A stretch of DNA of 64,000 nucleotides, from positions 16,078,666 to 16,142,665 of the forward strand of contig JAPTYO010000005.1 of assembly GCA_036873135.1 (NCBI GenBank). The letters run 5' to 3'. A program made the translations under genes and the position numbers. Positions 43,211-54,956 of the stretch are shown here, one piece after another. How positions within the stretch are numbered: the stretch's first letter is position 1; every line of letters starts with the position of its first letter. Below the pieces are notes generated by a model. It was not told the origin of the DNA. It worked only from the letters and a program-made list of their open reading frames with translations, and made no database searches. The DNA is from Clarkia xantiana subsp. parviflora. Taxonomy: Eukaryota; Streptophyta; Magnoliopsida; Myrtales; Onagraceae.

Positions 43211-43960
43211 CTCGCCGACGGCGCCAAAAGGTTAGGACCCAGACTGAACGGAATGTCAGATCCTACTGTTGATTCGGGAAGATGCCTCGGGTTGCTCACT
43301 GGTCGGGTCTTAGCACGTGTCGGGGCTCGTGCGTCTCTGTATACCTGCACGAGGGGCAATATCGCACACCACACAGGGGGGGTGGAGTGCGATGAACCCT
43401 CTCTGAAGCTTAAGTCAGGTATCTTAGAGAGAAAAGTAAGAGAGAGGTTAGAGCTTCCGTTATCAACTTAGTCGTAAAATGGGAGAGTGGAGTCCCTTAA
43501 ATAGGAGTTTTCCAACTCGAACCCGGTTTTGTACCATCCAACGCCGGTTTAATGTAAAGTATGAACCGGGCGTAGACGGGAGTAAAGCTGACATCGAGAG
43601 GGTTTGCACGTGTAGTGTTTGCGTAGGTGTTTACGCGTCATCAAGAAGAGTGATCCGGACCGTCCCAGAGTATCGCAAGGATCCCGGGAGGTCCAGAGTG
43701 TCGGGACAATCCGGAGGGTCGGATTGTAGCACAATCCGGACCAGCTCCGAAATGAAGACAATCAGGAGCTGGTCCGTATTGTTCAAACAATCCGGACTCG
43801 GTCCGGATTATGATGACAATTCGGACGCGGTACAAATCCGGGGCGCGTACGTGCGTACCCTAGACTTTTCAGTACTTGCGGGTGATTAATTCAAAATCGT
43901 TTGGTGGGTTTGACGTGTAAAAGAAGTCCGAATAATATAAAACGAACCCGAATCAGATGC
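43211..43960 (-). repeat. 5' LTR and primer binding site of the host gypsy element
   Basis: On the minus strand the PBS ttttggcgccgtcggcgaga lies at 43211-43228, just after an LTR that ends near 43231. The far LTR border, near 43960, is not certain because copia sequence follows. No second LTR of this family is in the window. Confidence 0.65.
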
Positions 43961-43961
43961 A

Positions 43962-44250
43962 TAACCATCAGCTCTCATGAAGGGCGACCTAATTGCTATA
44001 ATTGCCAACAGTTCTAACTCGCATGAATGAGGGGGCGCCTATTATACCTGTAATGCATGTCATCCATTTTATTCCATCTGTTTTCATACGAGGTTAGCCA
44101 GTGCGACCGACGAGCACACAGAGCTGTGTTACTCATTCGTTGAGAATATTGTAACGTATGCGCAACAACCTGTTGTGGTGGTACAGATCATAAAAAAACC
44201 TCGTCTTGTATCCTTGATCATTCGTGTGTTCAGATGCGGTTAGATTCCTC
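43962..44250 (-). mobile_element. Copia 3' end, reversed (arm 1 of a head-to-head pair)
   Basis: The reverse complement matches 44500-44760: LTR start tgttggcaattatagcaatt, polypurine tract near 44010-44035 and the upstream cgaggttagccagtgcgacc block. Similarity is high but not perfect (roughly three quarters by eye). Confidence 0.75.
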
Positions 44251-44259
44251 TTCAAGCGA

Positions 44260-44713
44260 CTCGGTTCAACGTTCACTACTTTGGTTTAAGAGCGCCAAGG
44301 AAATAAAACGTCGATAGTGAAAATTCTGGGTTACCGAGTTGAATAGAGTCAAAGGGATTGGATGAGAAAGATGGGTCTGTAATCACTGTGAGTTTCTTAC
44401 TCTTATGTTCACTAGGTGGCCACCAACCAGATATATGTATTAGATTGTGAAAAAAAAAAATTCGGAAGGTCCTAGATTTTATAATCCTATGGGATCGGAC
44501 CTAAGAAACATACACGACCGATCAAGGATGTAAGACAGTTTTTTTTTTTAACAGGTACCACCACAATAGGTTGTTATTCTCAACAGATGAGTAACACGGT
44601 TCTGTTAGTGCTCGCCGGTCGCACTGGCTAACCTCGTATAAAAACTGATGGAAGGAAATTGACGACATGCATTACATGTATAATAGACTCCCTCCCATTC
44701 AAGCGAGTGGGAG
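44260..44713 (+). mobile_element. Copia 3' internal end (arm 2) with polypurine tract
   Basis: It shares gttcactaggtggccacc, the cagatgagtaacacg block and the final caagcgagtgggag polypurine tract with the 3' end of the full copia at 54000-54398. It leads directly into the LTR at 44714. Confidence 0.8.
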
Positions 44714-45590
44714 TTGTTGGAACTTATAGCAATTGGGTCTCCCTTCATGAGAGCCCATTAACCGTGCATAATTGAGTGTGAGTTAATTTGAAGCAGCTAA
44801 CTCATTAATAAGGCATACGTGCCAAATTAACATGGGGTTAGGGCCCTATTGGGCTAGCTCATTAACTAGAATGATTAAGGTCCATTAATTTGATCACTAG
44901 TAGGTGAATTTGGATGACCTAGTGAGTTACTTGGTGGTAAATTTTGACTACCTTAAATTAAGTTGCTGAATATTATCTCAAAAGATATGTGGTAATTATA
45001 TATATAGGGTTAAGTATGTAAATAATGTATAATTTAATATATTATATCATATCCTATTGTAGGAAATAATATATACATCATTAATGAAAGTATATATATA
45101 TAAGGAAATAGTAGATTGATGAATATATTATGTTTTATTAATGGGAATATATATAATCTTAGGAGATTATATATAGATATATTAAAAGAATTAAATATAT
45201 GAATCTATATTTTAGGAGACTAATATTTAGAAACAAGTCACCTCCTCCCTATATAAATAGGGGGTTCGGCCGAACCTAGAAAGAGCATTCATTGGTGTGC
45301 AAATTAATCATCCACACAACAAACAGTGAGAAGAGAGCTGCCTTAACCCTAGTTAACCCCTAGTCCATCCCTTCCTTCCGTGAGGTATAGCCAGTGGAGA
45401 TTTATCCTCATTTTGTGTTGAGAGCAAGATTTGAGGACCCCGTCTGGCAAGCCGCGATACAACCTGTTTAGAATCTTGGAGAAGGAGGGCAACACCAAAG
45501 GACCTCTGAGGAAATCTTGTCATAACTTGTAAGTTTCTTGATGAACTACATGTAGTTAGTGATTATCATATGTTGTTTCAAACAGTAGTA
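44714..45590 (+). repeat. Copia LTR with internal sequence on both sides
   Basis: It starts TGTTGGAAC after the polypurine tract and ends ...TTTCAAACA before gtagtatcaaagctagtaag, a degenerate initiator-methionine tRNA primer site. Because a 3' internal end precedes it and a primer site follows, this single LTR is shared by two element halves. Confidence 0.75.
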
Positions 45591-46913
45591 TCAAAGCTAG
45601 TAAGGTTGTAGTCAAGGTTTGCAGATTAGTAATTCAATTTTGGGATTTGTGGGGTTAGAAAGCACACAATTTGATAGAGGTAACCTAGATTTCTTAGTAA
45701 CTAAGAGACCTGGAAATTGGGAATAATCAAGGCGGAATCTCCAACCGGACATTGCATTAAGCGGAATTCCACCGCGTCGCACCAAGAATCCCGTTCGCGT
45801 CGCACAACTGCTCTAGCCGCCACGACGTGGTGTTCCGGTGGCTCGCCTGGCCATAGCAACACTGCCTCATCCCCTTGCGTGGCGGTTCCCTAGAGGTCCC
45901 TTCGGCAATCCCGCCTTGCCGAGGTGATTTCGTCCGTTGCCGATGGTGGACAAGCCGCCGTGATGGTAGCCCCTTACCCCCTCACGGAGTCGCTGTAAGT
46001 TTAGGTGACCTAGTGTCACCCCAACCCAAAAACCTAATAACTAGTGACCCCCAAATTAAAAAGTAAACCTTGAAAATTAGCGTTACGAATTTGTAGAGTA
46101 AACCCTAACGAGAATTGGTTATCGGATTTTTACGTAAAAAATCGAATAGTGATTTAATTGAAAGATTGAATCTGGTACCACAGCTGAATAAGTAGACCGA
46201 ATCTTGATTGCATTTGAGCAACAAAGATCGAATATTTACCTAGGTAGCTCGTTACTTGTGATGGAAGTATTTTAGGGTCTAAGGGGTTTAAAGAAAAATC
46301 TTTTGGGGGCTAAAATCGATTTTTAATAGGTGTGTTGAAATCTAGGCTGAATATAATTAATTTTAGGGTTTACACCTCTCTGATTTTATGACTCGCTAAC
46401 TGCCTGAGAAAAAGTTACATGTTCTTGCTGCACAAAACGCCTTGCCTCTAGGAGAATTGAAGCATGTTAGCCAAATAAGTAGTTTGCCCATGCCTCTATT
46501 GTGACTTGTGTAAATCGGTTGATAGCTTTCTCGGATTGAACGTAGGTAGGGTAGTCGATCAATTCTAGCCAGCATTTCTTCAATTTGCTTCGAAAGAACC
46601 GCATCCCCAACATTGTAATTTTTTTGGTTGTGTCCAAAACGGCCTCACCTTTTGCATGCCATGCCATGCTTGTAAGCCACAATGATCTGATGTCGTTGGT
46701 TTCCCTCCAAAAGTCACATTCTTGGCACCGCCGGTCTTTTAAGATCCACAAGAACACGAGCCCTGGGGTAAGCAACCTCTAAAGGCTTGTCCTCCGCATA
46801 TTCCAGAAATAGGACTTCTCCCAATAACAACCAAAATATTGACAACTTCTCGAGACATAAGATGGCTGGGCATTTGCCTTAATTCAAGCCAAACAGGAGA
46901 TTGCGCCGCCATA
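45591..46913. other. Leader of a copia-type element and unassigned sequence
   Basis: The first part follows the primer site and is non-coding. A 102-codon reverse-strand open stretch at 46467-46775 (containing TKKITMLGMRFFRSKLKKCW) is not recognised; a LINE or copia remnant is possible. Nothing else is seen. Confidence 0.4.
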
Positions 46914-47214
46914 ATTAGAAGCCCATTAATATGAGTCTGATAACTAAAGAAATTGGGTAATGTTACATTAGAGATTTTGGGCTAGGCCTAAAATTTCAAT
47001 TGACATGAGAGGCCCAAAATGGGCCCTCCCTACTCTATAAGTCGGCCGAACCTATAGGAGGGCAAAGAGGACTTTTATCCACTTTGCTCCTCTTATAAAT
47101 AGGGAGGTGTTAGGTATTTCTTAGATGCTAATATCTTCTTCCTTTGTGGTGAGATAGAAAGTAATCCCTCCTACCTATAATCACTATATTCGGCCGAACC
47201 ACCCAACTTCATAG
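46914..47214 (+). repeat. LTR of host copia, left part
   Basis: Aligned to the LTR at 47215: agcccattaatat, gattttgggctaggcctaaa, cttataaatagggaggtg and tcggccgaaccac. It is interrupted at CATAG by the full copia and continues at 54957. The first 40 or so bases of the LTR are missing. Confidence 0.8.
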
Positions 47215-47806
47215 TGTTAGCATTTGGACAATGTGTCGGCGTCATTGGGAGCCCATTAATATAATCTAGTTACATAAGTAATTAGGTAATGTCACATTAG
47301 GGATTTTGGGCTAGGCCTAAAATCCCAATGGACATGAGAGAACCAAATGTGGGCCTCCCCTAGGACATGGCCGTCCGAATTACATGTGAGGGCAAAGTGG
47401 ACATTTGTCCACTTTTTCTCTTATAAATAGGTAGGTGCCAGGGATTTATTAGAAGCTAATGTTCCCTTCCTTTTTGGTGAGATTAAAAGAAATCCCTCCT
47501 CCCTAAATACTCTCTAGTTCGGCCGAACCACTCCATTACCTAAGTGGTGCCAAACTGTGTCAAGCAATTTACTCCGAAGATCCATCCCACGAAGAATCGA
47601 CTGAGGCTTTGTTGTGGAGCATATTCCGCGTAGGGCTTCTCTAACAGGAACCTCTACGGGAACCGTCCGGCGGATCGAGAACTCCCCTCAAGTGATCCAA
47701 GGTACAAGGAAAGCAAAGTAGCATGTTTACTATCTTCCGCTGCGTATTAGTTGTCTAGCACATATCTTGATATTGTTTTCGTTTTATCTAGCCGCGTAAT
47801 CCAACA
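47215..47806 (+). repeat. 5' LTR of the copia element
   Basis: 592 bp, TGTTAGCA...ATCCAACA. It contains cttataaatag at 47422-47432, a likely TATA box. Confidence 0.9.
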
Positions 47807-47807
47807 G

Positions 47808-47819
47808 TGGTATTAGATC
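47808..47819 (+). other. Primer binding site of the copia element
   Basis: tggtattagatc, a decayed form of the tggtatcagagc site complementary to initiator tRNA-Met. The relative at 55229 keeps the intact word. Confidence 0.85.
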
Positions 47820-49000
47820 TTGTGTTAGGGAGTTCATAATTTTGATAAAGTTGTTGATTGATTATATATCTCTAAATATAGAATCTTGACAATAAATATA
47901 TACATATGTTTGTGCAGAATTATATATATATATATAAATATATACACATATATGTGCAGAAAATTGGAAATTATTTTATAATTAATTGGTACATGGTGGC
48001 TAAGTTAAGTTTTTAGTGGACTTTTAATGGGTAATGGAACATGGTGGCTAAGTTAATTAATTCGGCCAAAACCTATGGGTAATGGGTCGGTCAAATTTCA
48101 CACATTTGGGTCGGGCCAACCGAACCCATATGACCAAGAGAACCCGACCGGACCGAACCGGGTCGGGTTCATGGGTCATAAACCGGTGCGGGTCAACCAA
48201 ACCGGGTTTTCTCAATCGGTCCAACCCATTAGGGTCGGGTCCGACCAGGGCAACTAATATGGGTCGAACCAACCCGGTTTGAGTTTCAAACCGAACCGAA
48301 TTCCTATTTTAAAACCGAATCGGTCCGGCCGAACCTTTTTTAAAACTGAATCGAACCGGACCGGCTGAACCGGAATTGAACAGAACCAGATAGTTGGCTG
48401 AATTGCAATTGCAATTGATAGTGTATATTGTGGGCCGAGCCCTGGTTTTCAATTAATGAGTTGTGCACTAGGATAGACAGGCTGTGATGGTTGTAAATGC
48501 CAAGTATTCATGTCTAGAAGTACGCATGTTTGATTAATAGCATGAATTACAAGTCAGTCCCAAATGTTTTAAAACTGAATATCAGTCACCAAATATGCAT
48601 GTTTGTTATGGTGTGATCACGCATGATGCGTATGCATGAATCTTGAGGATGTATTAGCATGGGATAATTTACTTAAGAAGTAGAATTATATGTGCAAGCA
48701 TGAGTTCCTCGGAATATTAGACGCATGATGCGTATGCATGATGAGTGGTTTGTTTTGTGGATGTGACCTGCGCATGATGATTTACCTGTGTAGTAGAATT
48801 GTGTGTGCAAACTAGAAATCCTCGAAAACATTTTAACAAAAGGGCCTTGGGAAAGCCAAGACCGGGTGCTTTAAAACCTCCCATTCCGGTAAAAGCGATT
48901 AAAACCGTTTTAAAAGACTGATCTATTATAAAGAAGATGAAGGTAATGTGAACTCTTTCACGACCCCTTCCCTCGGTTTACTAGCGGTCGGTTGGGTTAG
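47820..49000 (+). other. Leader of the copia element
   Basis: Non-coding, with (AT)n runs near 47920-47950, a zone of ggtcgggtt/ccgaacc words (48080-48400) and the repeated gcatgatgcgtatgcatga word (48611, 48721). The same features, in order, occur at 55230-56941 and reversed at 1-2907 and 61281-64000. Confidence 0.8.
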
Positions 49001-49790
49001 ATGTCTGAGAAATCATTATTTGTCGCCTTCTATCTCATAGATATCCGATGTATGCAATTCATTTTCCAAAATGTTATTGTCTTCCTGCTTATGCATGATT
49101 TTCAATATGTTAGTATCGAATACCTGCACAGATGGATTCATCATGTGCTAATAAGCTTTTCAATGAGACGAACTACGACTCGTGGTGCAAACACATCATT
49201 GATCTGCTGGGCGTTAAAGTCTCTTAGACCATATTCGAAAGACGATGAGTTGTCCAGATGCGGGTCTGACCAAGGGACTAGCATATGCCCACTTCCAGTG
49301 GGAGCAGGATGACAAGAGGGCGAAGGAGATATTGCTGTCACATATGTCTTCGAACATCGAAAAGGAATATAAGGATATTCTGGTACAAAGGATACCTGGG
49401 ATGCCCTATTCTTGAAATACGGAAACGGCTTAGCAATCACACTGCACCCACTTATACCCTCTTTGGATGAATGTCTAAAGTACAGCACTGGTGTGCTTGA
49501 AAAGGCGTACCAGCTCCTAAGCATGATCAAACCACTTGATGAATATAGTTAGATGGTTGAATGGGATAAAATTCAAGCCATAATTGGGATCCTCCCGAAG
49601 TCCTGTAGAGCTACCATGACTTTACTGACTATCTGCAGCTCAGTGTTAGATCTCCCAACTGCCATGAAATTAATCGAGATGGAGGAAGGTTGGTTGGCAT
49701 CGGTAACGAGAGAAACCAAAATGCCAGGAAAACCTGCTGGATAGAAAAAGAGGAAAAGGAGCAAGGGAGATTAACAACAGGTTGTTGACG
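49001..49790 (+). pseudogene. gag of the copia element
   Basis: Broken into several frames with stops at about 49310 and 49550. Recognisable copia gag-like stretches include AYQLLSMIKPLDEY and VEWDKIQAIIGILPKSCRAT followed by LPTAMKLIEMEE. No CCHC knuckle is readable. Confidence 0.75.
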
Positions 49791-49795
49791 GTAAA

Positions 49796-51123
49796 ATGTG
49801 GACGAAGCCTGAACAAGGCAAACTCCAGTTAAAATCAGAGATTGTTTGCAGGGATTCTAGCCCTCGCCGCTTAGGTGATGGTGCTGGGTCCAGCAAATCG
49901 CATACTGTCAAGGTATGCGACGTTGGATATGTTATGGAAGCTTTAGTTTCCTCTACTGTCATGTTAACTGATTCAAATCCCTCTTGCATTCTTGATTCAG
50001 GTGCGACAGACCACATAACTAACGACAAAGGATCATTTTCCATGTTCAGACGAATGCCGAAGGACTCAAAAAGGATATACATTGGTGACAACTCACAAAT
50101 TGACGTCAAAGGAATAGGGAACTGCAGATTGTCTATACGCAATGGCAGAACCTTACTTCTAGAAAATGTCCCTTTTGCTCCTAGAATTCGAAGGAAGCTT
50201 GTTTCTATTACTTCTCTTATGAATAATGGATTTGCTTTATCATTTGAGAACTCCCTTGTTTGTATAAATAAAGGCAACGTCTTTTATGGTCATGCATTTT
50301 CCTCTAATGGTCTCATTTGAATGGATATGAAAATTCGAACGGAATGTATTCAATACCATCTAGGGAAGCAGAAAATGATGCGGCCGGATGGCATGCAAGA
50401 CTGGGACATATAGGCTACGACATGGTTCAAACCCTATCTCGGAGAGGACTACTCCCGGGAGCATCACGAGTGGTGAAAACCACTTGTGAGAATTGTCTAG
50501 CCGGAGAGTCAACCCGTAAGCCATTTGGTGAATCGCTACGAGCCGAATACCCATTGCATTTAATTCATTATGACGTACGTGGACCCATAAATGTCACCGC
50601 AAGGGGTGGAAAACGTTACTTCGTGACCTTAATCGACGACTTCACACGTTATGGGTTTACTCATTTGATTTCTCGTAAATCCGAGGCTACAGACTGCTTT
50701 AAAAGCTTTCTTACCCTCGTTGAGAATCAACATGAGCAAAAGGTAAAAACACTTCACATTGTTAGAGGTGGAGAATATCTCTCTAATGATTTTAACAAGT
50801 TGTGCGATGAAAAAGGCATTGTACGTCAAGCTAGAATTCCCAACACTCCACAGCAGAATGGTGTGGCAGAGCGACGTAATCGTACACTCTTGGACATGGT
50901 CAGAACCATGATGTCGCAGTCAAAATTGCCGATATCCTATTGGGGTGACGCATTATTAACTGCAACACATGTAGTAAACCTTGTTCCTACAAAATCGGTG
51001 GACACGACACCATATGAGTTATGGACTGGTAAACAGATGGATCTTACCAGGCAGCGACCTTGGGGTTGTGTAGCATACACGCATCAAACTGACAGACGTT
51101 ATGGAAATTTGGGACCTAGATGA
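49796..51123 (+). pseudogene. Protease and integrase of the copia element
   Basis: The aspartic protease motif LDSGATDHIT has its Asp at 49994. After a stop at 50318 comes the gag-pre-integrase zinc region (WHARLGHIGYDM, CENCLAGESTRKPF), then integrase with HYDVRGPI (first Asp), KTLHIVRGGEYLS where the second catalytic Asp should be, and PQQNGVAERRNR (Glu). The second Asp reads Val, so this integrase is inactive beyond its stops. It ends at TGA 51121. Confidence 0.9.
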
Positions 51124-51696
51124 TTGAAAAGTATTTTTATAAGGTACTCTGAAAACTCTAAGGGATACGTGTTTATAGCAGCTCAGGAGAATGGTGGCGT
51201 GGTCGAACATGAGTCCAGAGACGTTACATTCCTTGAGGAAGAATTTCCTACGCTTGGTAACATCAAAACGAACGAAGTCTTAATTGAACTAGAGCAGGAT
51301 GATGACAATCCGGTCCCACTTACTTCGAGTGGGAGATTTGAGGCACAACACAAGTGAACAATATGGTAAATGAAGATGGAGATATTTTCATAGTAAATCG
51401 AGTGGGAGGAGTGAATCCAACCACTCTGATCACTGTTGCTGTAGTTGCGAATCAAGTTGAACCTGATAATCATGTTCCTGAACCGTTGGATAAAAATCAT
51501 ATGATGCCGCAACTACCTACTGGAAACAGTAGGAATAGTACAACCAAATTGGTTCCTGGTCCTAGTAACCGCGGAATTAATCTCGGAAGTGGAATTCCGA
51601 GACCAAGAGGTCGTCCTAGAAGAGTTGTAGGTGAAGGTTCAAGTAACACTCTTGTTTCCAGTGGGAGTAAAGCCCCGATAACGAGCATTATTTCGA
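51124..51696 (+). pseudogene. Integrase C-terminal and linker region of the copia element
   Basis: Low-complexity linker with PVPLTSSGRFE and repeated PRPRGRPRR-like stretches, split by stop and frameshift near 51357. The same linker is found reversed at 60487-60732. Confidence 0.75.
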
Positions 51697-53300
51697 GTGG
51701 GAGTGTTGTTCAAGTTCAAGATGGGATTAATGAGCCTAGATGTAGTCAAAGGCATCGAACTTCTCCCAAGAAATATCCTATTGAAAGCAATGGAGAATGA
51801 GATCGCCTCTACTAAAGCTAATTCGGTTTCATCTTTGGTTGATTTACCTACTAACCGTAGAGCCATAGGTGCCAAGTGGGTTCTGAAAATGAAACTCACT
51901 GCTGATGGAGCCATCGAGCGATACAAAGCTCGACTCGTTGCGAAAGGATTCACCCAATTTCACGGAGTGGACTTTGATGACACATACTCACCGACTGTGC
52001 GCTACACTACACTTTGGGCCATTTTGGCCTTGGTTGCCGGCCTCGATCTAGAGCTGCACCAAATGGATGTTAAGATTGCATTCCTCAACGGAAACCTGGA
52101 GGAAGAGATCTATATCGAGCAACCAGAGGGTTTCATTACTTCTGGTTACAAACGTAAAGTTTGTAAATTCCAAAGATCCATCTACGATCTTAAACAATCG
52201 TCCCGGCAATGTTACCGTAGGTTCCCCGAGGAAATCTTCGAAACGGATTCGTGAATCTTAACGAGGATCCATGCGTGTACACTAAGACCTCAGGGTCGAA
52301 GTACGTCATCTTGACATTATATGTAGATGACATACTAATTGCCGCAAACGATGTGAGTTACATGAATGAATCAAAGTCATTGTTAGCATCTGTATTCGAG
52401 ATGAAGGACATGGGAGAGGCCACATACATCCTAGGAATTAAGATTGCTAGGAATCAGGCTGCTCGTAAACTATGCCTCTCTCAAGAATCTTATATCAACA
52501 AATTGTTGAAAAGGTTCAGATTACAAGATGCCAAATCCGTGGATACGCCGGTTGTGTTTGGGTGCGCGTTATCGAAACGTGACGGCCAGAAAAACCTGGC
52601 TGAGCGTGAATAGATGAAAAGTGCAGAATACCTTTGTATGGTTGGCAGCTATGCCATGCAATGCACTCGTCCAGACATCTGTTACACTGTGGGCCTAGTA
52701 GCACGATTCCAATCAGACCCTGGCTATCAACATTTAAAGGTCATGAAACAAATTATTCGATACCTGAAAGGTACTGCCGACTATAGACTATGCTATGAGG
52801 GTGGAAAACTAGAATTGACTGGGTTCAGTGACGCCGACCATGGTGGCGATACGGATGATCGTAAGTCCACCTCAGGAGGAGTATTCCTCCTTGCTAATGC
52901 TGCCATTTCATGGATGAGCAAGAAGCAATCATGTGTCACTCTGTCTACGATGGAATCCAAATTTATGGCCCTCTCTAAGAATTCACGGGAAGCGGTCTAG
53001 CTTAATAGGCTCTAACTGCATTGCTTGGCGTCCACGACGGGAGTAAGCCTGTAAAGGTGTACTCTGACAGTCAAGCAGTAATTGCAGCAGTTAAGAACCC
53101 TAAGTACCATAGCAAAGACGAAACACATTGATGTGATATATAATTATGCTAAGAATATGGTTGAAGACAAACTAATCAATGTAGAATACTTGTCCACTGA
53201 AAGTATGATGGCGTATCCATTAACTAAACCTTTATGCAGGGATGTTTTCGAAAAGAATGTTAAAATACTGGGACTGCGTAGGGTTAAAGGGCTTGCATAG
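51697..53300 (+). pseudogene. RT and RNase H of the copia element
   Basis: RT motifs appear in order: GAKWVLKMKLTADGAIERYK, MDVKIAFLNGNLEEEIYIEQ, IYDLKQSSRQC, then after a frameshift near 52250 LTLYVDDILIAAND with the YVDD catalytic pair. After a stop at 52611 the RNase H region reads GFSDADHGGDTDDRKSTSGG and LSTMESKFMALS. The tail 53082-53300 keeps HIDVIYNYAKNMVEDKLI. At least three frame breaks are present. Confidence 0.92.
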
Positions 53301-54385
53301 TGATGATAACATTTTGAGATTTGAAGCAATATTTGAATAGAATTAATTGCAACTTTGAGTTTATAATTCTTACGACGTCATAATGTTTGAATTATATTGG
53401 ATTTTTATGGTCTATAAACTAGTCGTTGGATGATCAACCTCCAAAATAAAATAATGTCGAATGTGGGCCAAGCCTCGTCACACAGGCTCGGCCGTCTTGA
53501 CGGAGAGGGGGACCTCTACCATATCAAGACTGGCTAAGAACCACGGTGGCAAACTTGGTTAAGCAGAACGATCATTTGGTTTTGGGGTAACACTACATGA
53601 TCCAAGTTCTGCAAATCGCTGTAACGAACTTTGTTCGTTAAATAAGCACATTCTGGGCCAAGTGACGAATCTGCGATAGCATATAACATTTCCTACTCCT
53701 GTCTAAATTCAGGTTATGCTATCGATGCGCACTTTATACTGCGCGTGCCATGTTCGATCACAGGGTTAGGGTTGGTTGTGCTAGAGAGAATCCACGAGAT
53801 TCCAACGGGCACAAACTTCTTCACCTTGAGCGTGTGACTTATACCGGATGCTATATGAAGAAGCATCCAAAGTATCCTCTTGGACTCGGAACTCATACCT
53901 TAGGTCAGGCTCAATGTTCGCTACTCGGTGTACGAGCGTAGTGCTGAACAAAAAGGCCAAGTGACCACGTCTTTGGAAACCGGTTGGGTTTGACTAAGGG
54001 TCCGAGGGATGGGGATGGTCGAGTACACCTGTAATTCTCTGACTCTTGTATTCACAAGGTGGCCACCAGCCTGATATTAGTTGAAGGTTGTGAATACTTG
54101 TACGAATGCCTCGAAGAAGTATTCCTAAGTGGGAACAAGGCAATTGGAGAATGTTAGTTGACCTAGGATACAACGCGGCACTTTATTTTTCCAAAGGTTG
54201 ATTAGACATGGGCAATTAACGTTCCCCGGGCGCTACAACACTCCTAACAGATGAGTAGCACGATGCCCGTCGTGTCCGTCGGTCGCACGGCAAACCTCGT
54301 ATGAACTATTCAGAGCAGAGATTAGATCGAAGAACAAATGCTGATGTGTTGGACGACAACATATTAATAGGCACCCTCCCATTCC
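53301..54385 (+). other. 3' non-coding tail of the copia element
   Basis: About 1.1 kb without a convincing frame. It contains the gtggccaccagcc and cagatgagtagcacg blocks shared with 44260-44713 and is unusually long for a copia 3' tail. Confidence 0.7.
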
Positions 54386-54398
54386 GGCGAGTGGGAGC
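54386..54398 (+). other. Polypurine tract of the copia element
   Basis: ggcgagtgggagc, immediately before the 3' LTR. The same word precedes the LTR at 44714. Confidence 0.85.
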
Positions 54399-54956
54399 TG
54401 TTAGCCTTTGAACAATGGGCCACCGTAATTTGGAGCCCATTAATATAATCTAGTTACCTAAGTAATTAAGTAATGTCACATTAGGGATGGCCCAAATGTG
54501 GGTCACCCTTAGGACATGCCCGGCCGAATTACTTGTGAGGGCAAAGTTGACTTTTTTCCACATCGCTCCTCTTATAAATAGAGAGGTGCTAGGGATTTAT
54601 TAGAAGCTAATCACTCTTTCTTTGTGGCGAGATTAAAATAAATCCCTCCTCCCTAAATACTCTCTAGTTCGGCCGAACCACTCCATCACCTAGGAGGTGC
54701 CAAATTGTGTCAAGCAATATACTCTGGAGATCCATCCCGCGAAGAATCGACTAAGGCTTTACTGTGGAGCATAATCCACGTAGGGCTTCTCTAACAGGAA
54801 CCTCTACGGGAACCGTCCGGCGGACCAGAACTCCCCTCAAGTGATCCAAGGTACAAGGAAAGCAAAGTAGGTATGTGCACTATCTTCCGCGACGTATTAG
54901 TTACATAGCACATATCTTGATATTGTTTCCGTTCTATCTATCCCCGTATTCCTTCA
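54399..54956 (+). repeat. 3' LTR of the copia element
   Basis: 558 bp, TGTTAGCC...ATTCCTTCA, followed by the CATAG duplication. Confidence 0.88.

Larger units (their letters stand above)
47215..54956 (+). mobile_element. Near-complete Ty1/copia retrotransposon, 7.7 kb
   Basis: A 5' LTR (47215-47806) and 3' LTR (54399-54956) with tgttagc ends are flanked by the exact 5-bp duplication CATAG (47210-47214 and 54957-54961). The interior order gag, protease, integrase, RT, RNase H is that of copia. Stops and frameshifts in every domain make it defective. The 3' LTR is 34 bp shorter, lacking the gggctaggcctaaaatccca stretch. Confidence 0.92.

Noticed and set aside
53750..53941. Extra coding gene in the copia 3' tail
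   Set aside because: 63 codons, low coding character, no known domain; kept as non-coding tail.
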